Source: Thermoplasmata archaeon (GTDB taxonomy: Archaea; Thermoplasmatota; Thermoplasmata; Lutacidiplasmatales; UBA184). Taken from it: DNA of 64,000 nt. This document shows positions 28,280-37,813 of this stretch, piece after piece. The number at the start of each line of letters is the position of its first letter. The stretch's first letter is position 1. The stretch is taken from the NCBI GenBank assembly GCA_021844945.1, contig JAKBSJ010000001.1:186001-250000 (forward strand), given 5' to 3'. Below the pieces are notes generated by a model, which was not told where the DNA came from, searched no databases, and saw only the letters and a program-made list of their open reading frames with translations. Both the position numbers and the translations under genes were made by a program.

Positions 28280-29359
28280 ATGGCGAAGGCAGCACAATCG
28301 GCGCCCGAGGTGGCGCCGGGGGTAAGCCATGCGCTCTCTAACGATCGCCTTCTCTCGATGTACCGTGTGATGGTCCTTGCGCGGGCGATTGACGAGCGCT
28401 GCCTGTCCCTACAACGACAGGGCCGCATCGGTTTCTACGCGCCAGCCTCCGGCCAGGAGGCCGCCCAGATCGGATGCGCCGCTGCCCTCGGGGACGAGGA
28501 CTGGATCTTTCCCGCCTATCGTGAGATCGGCATCGCCCTGTGGAGGAAGGTCCCGTTCCGCGCGCTGATGGACCAGTTCATCGGAAATTCCACCGACCGT
28601 GTGAAGGGACGGCAGATGCCGAACCACTACAGTTTCCGGGACCACAACTTCGTCTCGCCTTCGAGCCCGATCGGCACCCAGATCACTCAGGCGGTCGGTG
28701 CTGCGATGGCGATGCAACGCCGCCATGTGCCCCAGGTGACCGCGACCTTCTTCGGGGACGGAGCGACCAGCTCGAACGACTTCCACGCCGGGATGAACTT
28801 CGCCGGCGTGTACCGGACGCCCACGATCTTCTTCTGCCAGAACAATCAGTGGGCGATTTCGCTGCCTCGGAGTAGGCAGACGCACAGCGCCACCCTCGCG
28901 CAGAAGGCGGAAGCGTACGGGTTCTCGGGGGTCGTGGTCGACGGGAACGACGTTCACGCGGTGTTCGATGCCGTGGCTGCCGCGCGGGAGCGAGCGCTGG
29001 CCGGCGAAGGCCCGACGCTCATCGAGGCCCAGGTCTATCGGTTCGGCCCCCACTCGACATCGGACGATCCCCACCGGTACCGGTCGGACGCCGACGTCGC
29101 GGAGTGGAAGCGCAAGGACCCGATTCTGCGTCTTCGCGAGGAGCTTCGAACTTCCGGCGCTCTTACGGATGAGGCGGAGTCACAGCTCCAAGAAGCGGTT
29201 AAGCGCGAGATCTCCGAGGCGATCGAGGCTGCAGAGGGCGCGCCGGCGCTCGATCCTCTGACGCTCTTCGACGACACCTTCGCGCAACGGACCCCCCGGC
29301 TCGAAGAGGAGCGGGCGGAGTTCCAGCGCCTCTTGCGGGAGGGAGTCATCCGGCCATGA
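28280..29359 (+). CDS. pdhA: 2-oxoacid dehydrogenase E1 component, alpha subunit
   Basis: RQGRIGFYAPASGQEA, FFGDGATSSNDFHAGMNFAGV, NNQWAISLPRSRQT, RFGPHSTSDDPHRYR. Confidence 0.93.
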   Translation: MAKAAQSAPEVAPGVSHALSNDRLLSMYRVMVLARAIDERCLSLQRQGRIGFYAPASGQEAAQIGCAAALGDEDWIFPAYREIGIALWRKVPFRALMDQFIGNSTDRVKGRQMPNHYSFRDHNFVSPSSPIGTQITQAVGAAMAMQRRHVPQVTATFFGDGATSSNDFHAGMNFAGVYRTPTIFFCQNNQWAISLPRSRQTHSATLAQKAEAYGFSGVVVDGNDVHAVFDAVAAARERALAGEGPTLIEAQVYRFGPHSTSDDPHRYRSDADVAEWKRKDPILRLREELRTSGALTDEAESQLQEAVKREISEAIEAAEGAPALDPLTLFDDTFAQRTPRLEEERAEFQRLLREGVIRP

Positions 29360-30333
29360 GCGAAATGACGCTAGTACAGGCGGTGAACCGAGGTCTATTC
29401 GAGGCGATGAAGCAGGACCCCGATGTCCTCGTGTTGGGCGAAGATGTCGGCGTGGACGGCGGTGTCTTCCGAGCGACGGATGGACTGATCAAAGAGTACG
29501 GGGCCGAACGTGTCATCGACACGCCGCTCTCCGAGACCGGGATCATCGGTACCGCGATAGGGATGGCGCTCTACGGCCTCAAGCCGGTGGCGGAGATCCA
29601 GTTCCTCGATTTCATCTATCCCGCATTCGACCAGATCGTCAGCGAGCTCGCGAAGTTCCGCTTCCGCTCGGGGGGTCAGTACCCATGCCACGTCGTGATC
29701 CGAGCGCCGTACGGCGGCGGGATCAAGGGCGGAGTCTACCACTCCCAGAGCACGGAAGCGTACTTCTGCCATACGGCAGGACTGAAGGTCGCGATCCCTT
29801 CGACCCCGGCGGACGCGAAGGGCCTCTTACTGACCGCGATCCACGACGAGGATCCCGTGATGTTCTTCGAGCCGAAACGCATCTACCGGACTGCTACCGG
29901 AGATGTGCCCGACGGGGATTACCGGGTGCCGTTGGGCCAGGCACGAACCGTCCGCGAAGGTGAGCACCTCTCGATCTTTGCCTACGGCGCGATGGTTCCG
30001 CCGGCCAGCGAAGCGGCCTCCGCACTGGCGAAGGACGGCATCTCGGCGGAGGTCATCGATCTCCGGACGCTCGTCCCCTTGGACGAGGCGGCCGCCGTCG
30101 CGAGCGTAGAGAAGACCGGGCGCGCGGTGGTCGTTCACGAGGCCGCGCGGTTCTGCGGCTTCGGGGCCGAGCTGAGCGCGATCCTCGCGGAGAGGGCGTT
30201 CTACTCGCTGAAGGCCCCGATCCTCCGCGTCACGGGATACGACACCCCGTTCCCCTACGCGCTCGAGAACGTCTATCTCCCCAATGCGGCGCGGATCGAA
30301 GCGGCCGCGCGGGCTGTGATGCGGGAAGGGTGA
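29356..30333 (+). CDS. pdhB: 2-oxoacid dehydrogenase E1 component, beta subunit
   Basis: VLGEDVGVDGGVFRATDGL, DTPLSETGIIGTAIGMAL, IEIQFLDF-type stretch, HSQSTEAYFCHTAGLKVAIPSTP. Confidence 0.95.
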   Translation: MSEMTLVQAVNRGLFEAMKQDPDVLVLGEDVGVDGGVFRATDGLIKEYGAERVIDTPLSETGIIGTAIGMALYGLKPVAEIQFLDFIYPAFDQIVSELAKFRFRSGGQYPCHVVIRAPYGGGIKGGVYHSQSTEAYFCHTAGLKVAIPSTPADAKGLLLTAIHDEDPVMFFEPKRIYRTATGDVPDGDYRVPLGQARTVREGEHLSIFAYGAMVPPASEAASALAKDGISAEVIDLRTLVPLDEAAAVASVEKTGRAVVVHEAARFCGFGAELSAILAERAFYSLKAPILRVTGYDTPFPYALENVYLPNAARIEAAARAVMREG

Positions 30334-30345
30334 TCCGGAGCGACC

Positions 30346-31677
30346 ATGGCGTACGAATTCCGACTCCCCGACATCGGAGAGGGCGTCGCCGAGGGCGAGA
30401 TCGTCCAATGGTTCGTTAAGGAGGGTGACACGATCCAAGAGGACGCTCCGCTTGTGAGCGTGCTGACGGACAAGGCGAACGTCGAGATTCCGTCCCCAAA
30501 GTCCGGTAGGATCGTCCGGATACATGCCCAAGTCGGAGAGAAGGTCAAGGTCGGGGGTCTCATGGTCACGATCGACCCAGCAGGGGCCGGGGGCAAGGCT
30601 TCCGCTTCTGCCTCCCCCACGTCCGCCCCTGCCCCGCCCCCCACGGGCCCCGCGAAACCTGTTACGGCTGCTCTCGCCCCTTCGGCGCCATCGGTTCGGC
30701 CGGCTCCCAGCCCCCCACCTCCGGTCCCGGCGCCCGCGACTTCCGCCTCCCCCGGAGATCGTGTGCTTGCCTCTCCGAGCCTTCGCCGAAAGGCGGCGGA
30801 GCTCGGCATCGACTTGTCCGCGGTCCACGGCTCCGGCCCCGGCGGACGAATTCTTGAATCCGACCTCGCCAGCGCCCATCCCCCGACCGCGAGCGTTGCC
30901 TCCTCCTCCTCGGGGCCGGCCATCGTTGCGCCAGCTCCCTCTGGTGCGGCCGTCCGCCCCACGGGACTGGATCAGGTCACGAAGGTTCCTATCCGCGGGG
31001 TGCGCCGAGTGATCTTCGACCACATGGCCGAGGCGAAGCACAAGGCTGCTCACTTCACCTACGTGGAGGAGGTCGACGCGAGCGAGCTCGTTCGGATACG
31101 CGATCGGATGGCGCCTCACGTCGAGAAACAGGGGGTCAAGCTCAGTTACCTGCCGTTCATCGTCAAGGCGGTCGTCGCGGGTCTACGCGAGCAGCCGGGT
31201 CTCAACGCGACGATGGACGACGAGCACCAGGAACTGCTCCTTCACAGTGCTTTCCGCATCGGAATCGCCACAGCGGCTCCGGACGGACTCCTCGTCCCCG
31301 TCGTCAACGACGCCGATACCAAGAGCATCCAGCAGCTCGCGCGCGAGATCCAGTCCCTTGCCGAGAGGGGCCGCGAAGGGAAGCTCACCCGCGAGGAGCT
31401 CACCGGTTCCACGTTCACGATCACGAGCCTCGGTGCCCTCGGCGGCGTCCTCGCCACGCCGATCCTGAACTACCCGCAGGTGGGGATCCTCGGGGTGCAC
31501 AAGATCGTCCGTCGCCCGGTCTACCGGCCGGACGGATCGATCGGCCCGGCCGATCTCATGAACCTCTCGGTCTCGGTCGACCACCGGGTCCAGGACGGGA
31601 TCGTCGCCGCCAAGTTCCTCGCGGCGGTCAAAGCGAACCTCGAGGATCCGCATCGGCTGTTCGCGGATATGGCATGA
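30346..31677 (+). CDS. pdhC: dihydrolipoamide acyltransferase E2 component
   Basis: Lipoyl domain (VLTDKANVEIPSPKSG), Pro/Ala/Ser linker, E3-binding domain, catalytic SVDHRVQDG. Confidence 0.95.
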   Translation: MAYEFRLPDIGEGVAEGEIVQWFVKEGDTIQEDAPLVSVLTDKANVEIPSPKSGRIVRIHAQVGEKVKVGGLMVTIDPAGAGGKASASASPTSAPAPPPTGPAKPVTAALAPSAPSVRPAPSPPPPVPAPATSASPGDRVLASPSLRRKAAELGIDLSAVHGSGPGGRILESDLASAHPPTASVASSSSGPAIVAPAPSGAAVRPTGLDQVTKVPIRGVRRVIFDHMAEAKHKAAHFTYVEEVDASELVRIRDRMAPHVEKQGVKLSYLPFIVKAVVAGLREQPGLNATMDDEHQELLLHSAFRIGIATAAPDGLLVPVVNDADTKSIQQLAREIQSLAERGREGKLTREELTGSTFTITSLGALGGVLATPILNYPQVGILGVHKIVRRPVYRPDGSIGPADLMNLSVSVDHRVQDGIVAAKFLAAVKANLEDPHRLFADMA

Positions 31678-32735
31678 CGGACGCCTCGGGCTCCCTCATC
31701 CCTCTTCCCTACACCCCTACGGATGTCTACCGTCGGATCGGCCCCGAGGCGCGGGAGACGCTGCGGTCCGCGTATGGATGGATGATCCTCGGACGAACGC
31801 TCGATGCGCGCATGCAGGGTCTTCAGCGGCAGGGCCGGGTGGGATTCTACGGGGCCGCCACCGGCCACGAGGCCGTCAACGTAGCGGCCGGGCTTTCGAC
31901 CCGGAAGGAGGACTGGATCTTCCCCGGACTCCGCGAACCCCTGGTTGCTCTCGTCCGCGGCCACCCCCTCCCTCGATACGTCCAGCACCTCTTTGCCACG
32001 GCTCAAGACCCATCTAAGGGACGTCAGATGCCCTGCCACCCCAGTGCGAGCGAGGTCCACCACGTTTCGATCTCGAGCGTGATCGGAACCCAGATCACCC
32101 ACGCGGTAGGTACCGCGTGGGCCCTGCGCCTTCGCAAAGCATCGGGCGTCGCGCTCGCCTTCTTCGGAGATGGGGCGACCAGCGCGAACGATTTTCACGC
32201 CGGTCTCAACTTCGCGGGCGTTGCGGGTCTGCCCGTCGTCTTCGTGTGCGCCAACAACCAGTGGGCGATCTCCATGCCCGTCGAGCGGCAGAGCGCGGTC
32301 GCTACCCTGGCCCAGAAGGCGTCCGCGTACGGCTACTCCGGTGTGACGGTCGACGGGACCGATATCGTTGCGGTCCTGGAGGCGTTCCAAAGAGTGCTCC
32401 GCGAGTCCCGCGATGGTTCGGGCCCGCATCTCATCGAATTCCGAGTCTACCGGATGACCCCACATTCTAGCTCGGACGACCCTACTCGCTACCAACCGGT
32501 GGACTGGAACGCGCGGGCAAGGGCCCACGACCCGGTCGTCCGTCTCGAGACATGGCTCTCGACGGTCGGCTGGCTCGACGACGCCGATCGAGCGGGCTAC
32601 GCCCAGCGAGCGTCGGAGAGCGTCCGGGACGCGATCGCCGAAGCGGAAGCGACCCCGCCACCGAGCCCGGCTTCCCTGTTCGAAGACGTTTTCTCTCGGC
32701 CACTCTCGGTGCCGGCGGAGATCGCTCGCATCTAG
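31674..32735 (+). CDS. second 2-oxoacid dehydrogenase E1 alpha-subunit paralogue
   Basis: RQGRVGFYGAATGHEA, FFGDGATSANDFHAGLNFAGV, NNQWAISMPVERQS, RMTPHSSSDDPTRY. Confidence 0.92.
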   Translation: MTDASGSLIPLPYTPTDVYRRIGPEARETLRSAYGWMILGRTLDARMQGLQRQGRVGFYGAATGHEAVNVAAGLSTRKEDWIFPGLREPLVALVRGHPLPRYVQHLFATAQDPSKGRQMPCHPSASEVHHVSISSVIGTQITHAVGTAWALRLRKASGVALAFFGDGATSANDFHAGLNFAGVAGLPVVFVCANNQWAISMPVERQSAVATLAQKASAYGYSGVTVDGTDIVAVLEAFQRVLRESRDGSGPHLIEFRVYRMTPHSSSDDPTRYQPVDWNARARAHDPVVRLETWLSTVGWLDDADRAGYAQRASESVRDAIAEAEATPPPSPASLFEDVFSRPLSVPAEIARI

Positions 32736-32742
32736 GGGCACG

Positions 32743-34185
32743 ATGGCCGGAACGTATGCTCGTTCGACGGATGTCCTCGTCATCGGTGGCGGACCGGGTG
32801 GATACATGGCCGCGATCCGGCTGGGCCAACTCGGAAAGGCGACGATCTTGGTCGAGAAGGGCCCGCTCGGGGGCGAGTGCCTCAACCGGGGATGCATTCC
32901 GTCCAAGGCGCTGATCTACGCGTCCGAGCTCTACGCCCACGTCCGTTCGGAGGGTCCCGAGATCGGCGTCCTCGCGCCCGATGCGAAGTTCGACCTTGCG
33001 AAGACGATGGCCTGGAAGCAGTCGGTCGTCGAGAAGGAGCGGCAAGGAGTACAGTCGCTGTTGAAGACCGCGGGCGTCACGGTCCTTCCGGGCGAAGCTC
33101 GCTTCACCGGCCCCCACTCCGTGCAACTCACCGCACCCGACGGGGGTCAAGAACGCATCGACTTCGCGAGTGCGATCATCGCCACGGGGGCCCTCCCGAT
33201 CCAACTCCCCGGGTTCGAGACGGACGGAAAGATCGTCGTCAACGCATGGGACCTGCTCTCGATCCCAAAGCTTCCCGCGTCGATGCTGATCCTGGGAGGT
33301 GGTGTGAGCGGCTGCGAGCTGGGGGAGTTCCTCGCCCGCGTCGGTGTGGCGGTGACGATCGTGGAGATGATGCCCCAGTTGATTCCCGGGATGGAAGCGG
33401 ACTTGTCCCGCGAACTCAGGCACCGTCTCGAGGCTGCGGGCGTGAAGGTTCTCACCTCCGTCCGGGCGACCCACCTCGAGCGCGGGCCCCCCGAGCTCGC
33501 GATGACGATCGAGAAGGACGGAGCGCGCGAGACCGTCCGGGGCGAGATGCTCTTCGTGACGATCGGCAAGCGCGCGGACACGCGCACCCTTGGCCTCGAG
33601 CAGGCGGGCGTCGCGGCGAACGCCCGGACCGGTTTTGTTGGCGTGGATGCCCAGATGCGAACGAACGTTCCGCACATCTACGCGGTCGGCGATGTCGCGC
33701 GCCCTCCGATGCTCGCGCACAAGGCCTACCGAGAGGGGATCGTTGCGGCCGAAGCGATCGCGGGTCGACCGACCCGGTTCGACTTCCAGTGCATCCCGTC
33801 CGTGGTGTTCACCGAGCCGGAGCTCGCGTCGGTCGGGGACTCGGTGGGGGACGCTCTCGCGAAGGGTCTCAAGGCGCGGGAGGTACGGTTTCCGTACCTC
33901 GCGCTAGGGCGCGCGCACGCGAACCACGCGACCGAGGGTTGGGTCAAGATCGTCGGCGACGATTCGAGCGGCCTCTTGCTCGGCGTGCACGCCGCCGGGG
34001 CCTCGGCCGGGGAGATGATCAGCGAGGCCGCGCTCGCGATCGAGATGGGCGCCACCGTGCGCGATATCGCGGGCACGATCCACCCCCATCCCACCTACGG
34101 TGAGCTGATGGCCGAGGCCGCCCTGCTCTGGCTCGGAGAGCCGATGCATGTCGCCCGGAGACCGTCGGATGCCGTCCGTCATTGA
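32743..34185 (+). CDS. lpdA: dihydrolipoamide dehydrogenase E3
   Basis: VIGGGPGGYMAAIRLGQLG, GGECLNRGCIPSKALI, AVGDVA, HPHPTYGE. Confidence 0.95.
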   Translation: MAGTYARSTDVLVIGGGPGGYMAAIRLGQLGKATILVEKGPLGGECLNRGCIPSKALIYASELYAHVRSEGPEIGVLAPDAKFDLAKTMAWKQSVVEKERQGVQSLLKTAGVTVLPGEARFTGPHSVQLTAPDGGQERIDFASAIIATGALPIQLPGFETDGKIVVNAWDLLSIPKLPASMLILGGGVSGCELGEFLARVGVAVTIVEMMPQLIPGMEADLSRELRHRLEAAGVKVLTSVRATHLERGPPELAMTIEKDGARETVRGEMLFVTIGKRADTRTLGLEQAGVAANARTGFVGVDAQMRTNVPHIYAVGDVARPPMLAHKAYREGIVAAEAIAGRPTRFDFQCIPSVVFTEPELASVGDSVGDALAKGLKAREVRFPYLALGRAHANHATEGWVKIVGDDSSGLLLGVHAAGASAGEMISEAALAIEMGATVRDIAGTIHPHPTYGELMAEAALLWLGEPMHVARRPSDAVRH

Positions 34186-34807
34186 TTGGGGCCGCGTCGA
34201 GTACGCTCTCGCGCTCGGCCGCATGCGGGAACTCGTCGCGGAGCGCCGACAGGGTCGGATCGAGGACACGTTGATCTTCGTCGAGCACCCGCCGGTCGTC
34301 ACGATCGGCGTGGAGGGCGACGATGGGGGGGCCGAACGATCCGGGCTTCCCGTCGTCCGGGTCGAGCGCGGGGGAAAGAGCACATTCCACGGACCCGGCC
34401 AGCTCGTCGCCTACCCGATCGTCGACCTCAACTCTCGCCAGCGGGATGTGCGGCGGTTCGTGCATGAGCTGGAGGGCGTGATCATCGACTCCCTTCGAGC
34501 GTTCGGAGTCCGGGGCGAACATGTCTCCGGGCGCCGAGGCGTCTGGGTCGACGGGAAACGCAAGATCGCCTCGATCGGGATCGCCGTGGACCACTGGGTG
34601 ACGTTCCATGGCTTCGCGCTCAACGTCGACGTCGACCTCGCCGCGTTCTCCGCCTTCCATCCATGCGGCTTCGACGGGAGCGTGATGACGAGCCTTCGCG
34701 AGGAGCTGGGCCGGGCGGTCGGGCTCGACGAGGTCCGTCCGATCGTCGAGCGAGAGTGGGTCCGCGCCTTCGCTCCTCCCGTCAAGGCGCCTCCGGCTCT
34801 CGCATGA
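34169..34807 (+). CDS. lipB: lipoyl(octanoyl) transferase
   Basis: VERGGKSTFHGPGQLVAYPI, KRKIASIGI, ALNVDVDLAAFSAFHPCGF (catalytic Cys context). Confidence 0.92.
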   Translation: MPSVIDWGRVEYALALGRMRELVAERRQGRIEDTLIFVEHPPVVTIGVEGDDGGAERSGLPVVRVERGGKSTFHGPGQLVAYPIVDLNSRQRDVRRFVHELEGVIIDSLRAFGVRGEHVSGRRGVWVDGKRKIASIGIAVDHWVTFHGFALNVDVDLAAFSAFHPCGFDGSVMTSLREELGRAVGLDEVRPIVEREWVRAFAPPVKAPPALA

Positions 34808-35709
34808 TCCGCCCCGCCGATCGGCCCGGGATGCTCCTGGTGGGAGGGGGCGGTGGCCTCGTCGGCCGGGCGATCCTCCAAGAGTTCTCGGCCTCCCACC
34901 GGATCCGCTCGGTGCACCGCCACCCGGTGGGGGAGGAGCCTCGCCTCGGGGTGGAGTGGGTCCGGGCGGACGTCGGCGCGGTGACCTCGTGGAGCGAACT
35001 CCTCGACGGCTGCGAGATCGTCGTCAACCTCGCGTGGCACCGGGCGGGCGGAGCCCGTCGGTTCCGGCCCCTCGCCGACGGGCTCCTCCGACTCACCGAC
35101 TCGGTCGCCGCCACGCCGAGCGTCCGCCGGTTCGTCCACCTCAGCGTTCCGGACGCTCCTCCGCACCTCGAGACCGAGCTTCCGTACCTGTCCTACAAGC
35201 GACGGGTGGATCGAGCGATCGGCGGGAGTGGTATCCCGTACCTGATCCTGCGCCCGACGATGCTGTTCGGCCCCGGGGACCGCCTGCTCACCGTGATGAT
35301 GCGCACGATGCATCGCTACGGCCGGTTCCCGATGTTCGGCGACGGCGACTACCACGTGAGCCCGATTGCCAGCCTCGACCTCGCGGCAATCGTCCGAAAG
35401 GAGCTCGAAGGGCCCCCGCGCCGGAGCCTGGTCCTGGGAGGGCCGGAGCGGTGGCGTTATCGAGATCTGACGGACCGTATGTGGAGCGCGCTCGGGCGTC
35501 CGCCCCGGTACTGGCGGCTGTCGGCGACGGGAGGACGCAGGGTCGCCTCCCTCCTCGAGCACCTGGGATCGAAGCTGATTTACGAGTACGAGGTTGAGTG
35601 GCTCGTCTCCGACCTTCTGGGCCTCTCGCCCTACGAGGGCCTGTCCCGGCCCCTCGCCCGAGTCGGGCCGTTCCTCGATGCTACCGCCACGGAACTCCGA
35701 GCCCGCTGA
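34804..35709 (+). CDS. NAD(P)-dependent epimerase/NDUFA9-like Rossmann protein
   Basis: MLLVGGGGGLVGRAIL, YLSYKRRVDRAIGGSGIPYLILRPTMLFGPGD. Confidence 0.83.
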   Translation: MIRPADRPGMLLVGGGGGLVGRAILQEFSASHRIRSVHRHPVGEEPRLGVEWVRADVGAVTSWSELLDGCEIVVNLAWHRAGGARRFRPLADGLLRLTDSVAATPSVRRFVHLSVPDAPPHLETELPYLSYKRRVDRAIGGSGIPYLILRPTMLFGPGDRLLTVMMRTMHRYGRFPMFGDGDYHVSPIASLDLAAIVRKELEGPPRRSLVLGGPERWRYRDLTDRMWSALGRPPRYWRLSATGGRRVASLLEHLGSKLIYEYEVEWLVSDLLGLSPYEGLSRPLARVGPFLDATATELRAR

Positions 35710-35764
35710 GACTGGCTACGGGGCCGGTCGAAGGGTTCCTAAACCCCCACCGCCATGGGGGTCC

Positions 35765-35983
35765 ATGGCTGCGGCTGCAATGTCGCCCAACCCCGAGAAC
35801 CCGATCGAGGACGTGCTGAAGGCGTTGACCGACCGCGAGAGCGATCTGGAACTCAAACTGGACGGCGTCGAGATCCAGTTCCCGTTCCTAAGGGACCCGC
35901 TGAGGGTCCGGGGGACCCTCACGCTCCGCCTCAACATGCGCGAGGTCCCTCCGAGCGGCCCGCGCGGCCGCCGGCGGGCCTAG
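35765..35983 (+). CDS. hypothetical small protein
   Basis: 72-aa ORF (MAAAAMSPNPENPIEDVLKALTDRESDLELKLDGVEIQFP...). Confidence 0.5.
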   Translation: MAAAAMSPNPENPIEDVLKALTDRESDLELKLDGVEIQFPFLRDPLRVRGTLTLRLNMREVPPSGPRGRRRA

Positions 35984-36014
35984 CGCGACCCGCGCACGGG
36001 GTCCCCGACGGGGC

Positions 36015-36746
36015 CTAGACCCCGAACGTGCTGTGGATCCCGACTCCGACCAAGTAGCCGGCCAGTCCTGCCGCCAGCCCGATCACCAGCATCCGCAGGC
36101 CGGCTCTCCACACTGATCCGACCGTCGTCCGTGCCTCATACCACCCGACCGCGAACAGCATCCCGGCAGCTAGGACGACCGCGGCAATCGCGGCCGAAGC
36201 GACGTCGGTCGTCACGAAGAACGGAAGGACCGGGATTACCGATCCCACCGCCGTGGCGAGACCCACGATCATCGCGCTGCGCGCCGGCTGGGACTCCGCG
36301 ACCGGCGCAAGGTGAAGTTCGAAGGCCATCATCAGATCGAGCCATGCTTTCGGCTTCGCGACGATCTGGTCGAGGAGCTTCTCGCGCTCCTCCCCTTCGA
36401 ATCCCCAGTTCGCGAGGATGTCGCTGACCTCCTTGCGCTCAGAGCCGGGGATGTGCTCCATCTCCCAGATCTCCTTGCGCTGTTCGCTCAGGTAGAGCTG
36501 CCGGCGCGCGCGGGTCGAGGTGTACGCCACTGCGCCCATCGAGATGGTCTCGGCGGCGAGGGCGGCGATCGTCGCAATGAGGATGACGCCCCGGGTCTGG
36601 CCCGAGCTCGCGAGACCGAGCAAGATGCCCAGAACGTTGACGAGGCCGTCCTGGCTGCCGAGGATGAAGTCGCTGAGCAGACCGGTGGAACCGGCGTGGT
36701 GCTCCTCGGCTTCGGCTTCCACGCTTCGCGGCCGGATCCGAAACAC
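36015..36746 (-). CDS. VIT1/CCC1-family Fe/Mn transporter
   Basis: GLLSDFILGSQDGLVNVLGILLGLA and AAETISMGAVAYTSTRAR are VIT1/CCC1 signatures. Confidence 0.9.
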   Translation of the reverse strand: MFRIRPRSVEAEAEEHHAGSTGLLSDFILGSQDGLVNVLGILLGLASSGQTRGVILIATIAALAAETISMGAVAYTSTRARRQLYLSEQRKEIWEMEHIPGSERKEVSDILANWGFEGEEREKLLDQIVAKPKAWLDLMMAFELHLAPVAESQPARSAMIVGLATAVGSVIPVLPFFVTTDVASAAIAAVVLAAGMLFAVGWYEARTTVGSVWRAGLRMLVIGLAAGLAGYLVGVGIHSTFGV

Positions 36747-36796
36747 CGAGGAACGAGGCGGACGGCTACGTTAACCCTTCGCCCCGCGCTCGGCCG

Positions 36797-37804
36797 CTAC
36801 GGGGGCGGCCGGCTCTCGCGCCGCGCCTTCGCTTCCAGCCGCGCGACCTCGCGAGGGCGCACGACGCCCGCCGGGGTGACGAACCCGGTCACGTACTTCG
36901 CGGGAGTGACATCGAAGGCCGGGTTGCGCGCGGGACTTCCCCGGGGCGCGACCCGCACGTCGGTGAGTCGGAGCACCTCTTCGGGGTCGCGTTCTTCGAC
37001 CGGGATGTCCGCGCCGGTCGGACGACGGAAGTCGAACGTGGACCACGGTGCCGCCACATAGAACGGCACGCCGTTCTCGTGCGCGACCACAGCCTTTTCG
37101 TAGGTTCCGATCTTGTTGGCGAAGTCGCCGTTCCGCGCGATGCGATCCGCTCCGACCAGGACAGCGTCGACCTCATGGTGGCTCAGGTAGTAGCCCGCCG
37201 CGTTGTCCGCGATCACCGCATGGGCGATTCCTTCCCGAGCGAGCTCCCACGCCGTGAGGCGGGATCCCTGCAGGAGGGGTCGGGTCTCGTCGACGAAGAC
37301 GAAAAGCTTCGGGTTGGTCTCGTGGGCCACCCGGATCGGTGCGAGCGCGGTGCCCCATTTGACCGTCGCGAGAGCTCCGGCGTTACAATGGGTGAGCACC
37401 GTATGTGCGGAAGCCAAGAGCGGCGCCCCGGCCGTTCCGATGCGGTGGCACTCGTCGACCACTCGGGTCTCGTAGGCGCGCGCGGCTGCCTCCGGATCCT
37501 CGCCCCGGGCCCAAGCGGAGCGTACCGCTTCGATCCCGACGAAGAGGTCGAAGGCGGTAGGACGGGTCGAGCGAAGGAGCCGGGCTGCCTTCTCGGAGGT
37601 CCACCGAGGGGTGCGGGAGGCGAGGGCCATTCCGTAGGCCGCCGCTACCCCGATGGCGGGCGCGCCTCGCACGACCATCGTCCGTATCGCCTCGGCGACT
37701 TCGTCGACGCGCTTCAGGTGACGGAGAACCCTACGCGCCGGTAGCTCGCGCTGGTCGATCAGGTGGAGCGAGTGACCGCGGTACCAAAGGGCGCGGACCG
37801 GCAT
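36797..37804 (-). CDS. mtnA: S-methyl-5-thioribose-1-phosphate isomerase / eIF2B-like isomerase
   Basis: VVRGAPAIGVAAAYGMAL, THCNAGALATVKWGTAL, VDETRPLLQGSRLTAWEL, VGADRIARNGDFANKIGTY. Confidence 0.9.
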   Translation of the reverse strand: MPVRALWYRGHSLHLIDQRELPARRVLRHLKRVDEVAEAIRTMVVRGAPAIGVAAAYGMALASRTPRWTSEKAARLLRSTRPTAFDLFVGIEAVRSAWARGEDPEAAARAYETRVVDECHRIGTAGAPLLASAHTVLTHCNAGALATVKWGTALAPIRVAHETNPKLFVFVDETRPLLQGSRLTAWELAREGIAHAVIADNAAGYYLSHHEVDAVLVGADRIARNGDFANKIGTYEKAVVAHENGVPFYVAAPWSTFDFRRPTGADIPVEERDPEEVLRLTDVRVAPRGSPARNPAFDVTPAKYVTGFVTPAGVVRPREVARLEAKARRESRPPP

Positions 37805-37813
37805 GGAACGCCG

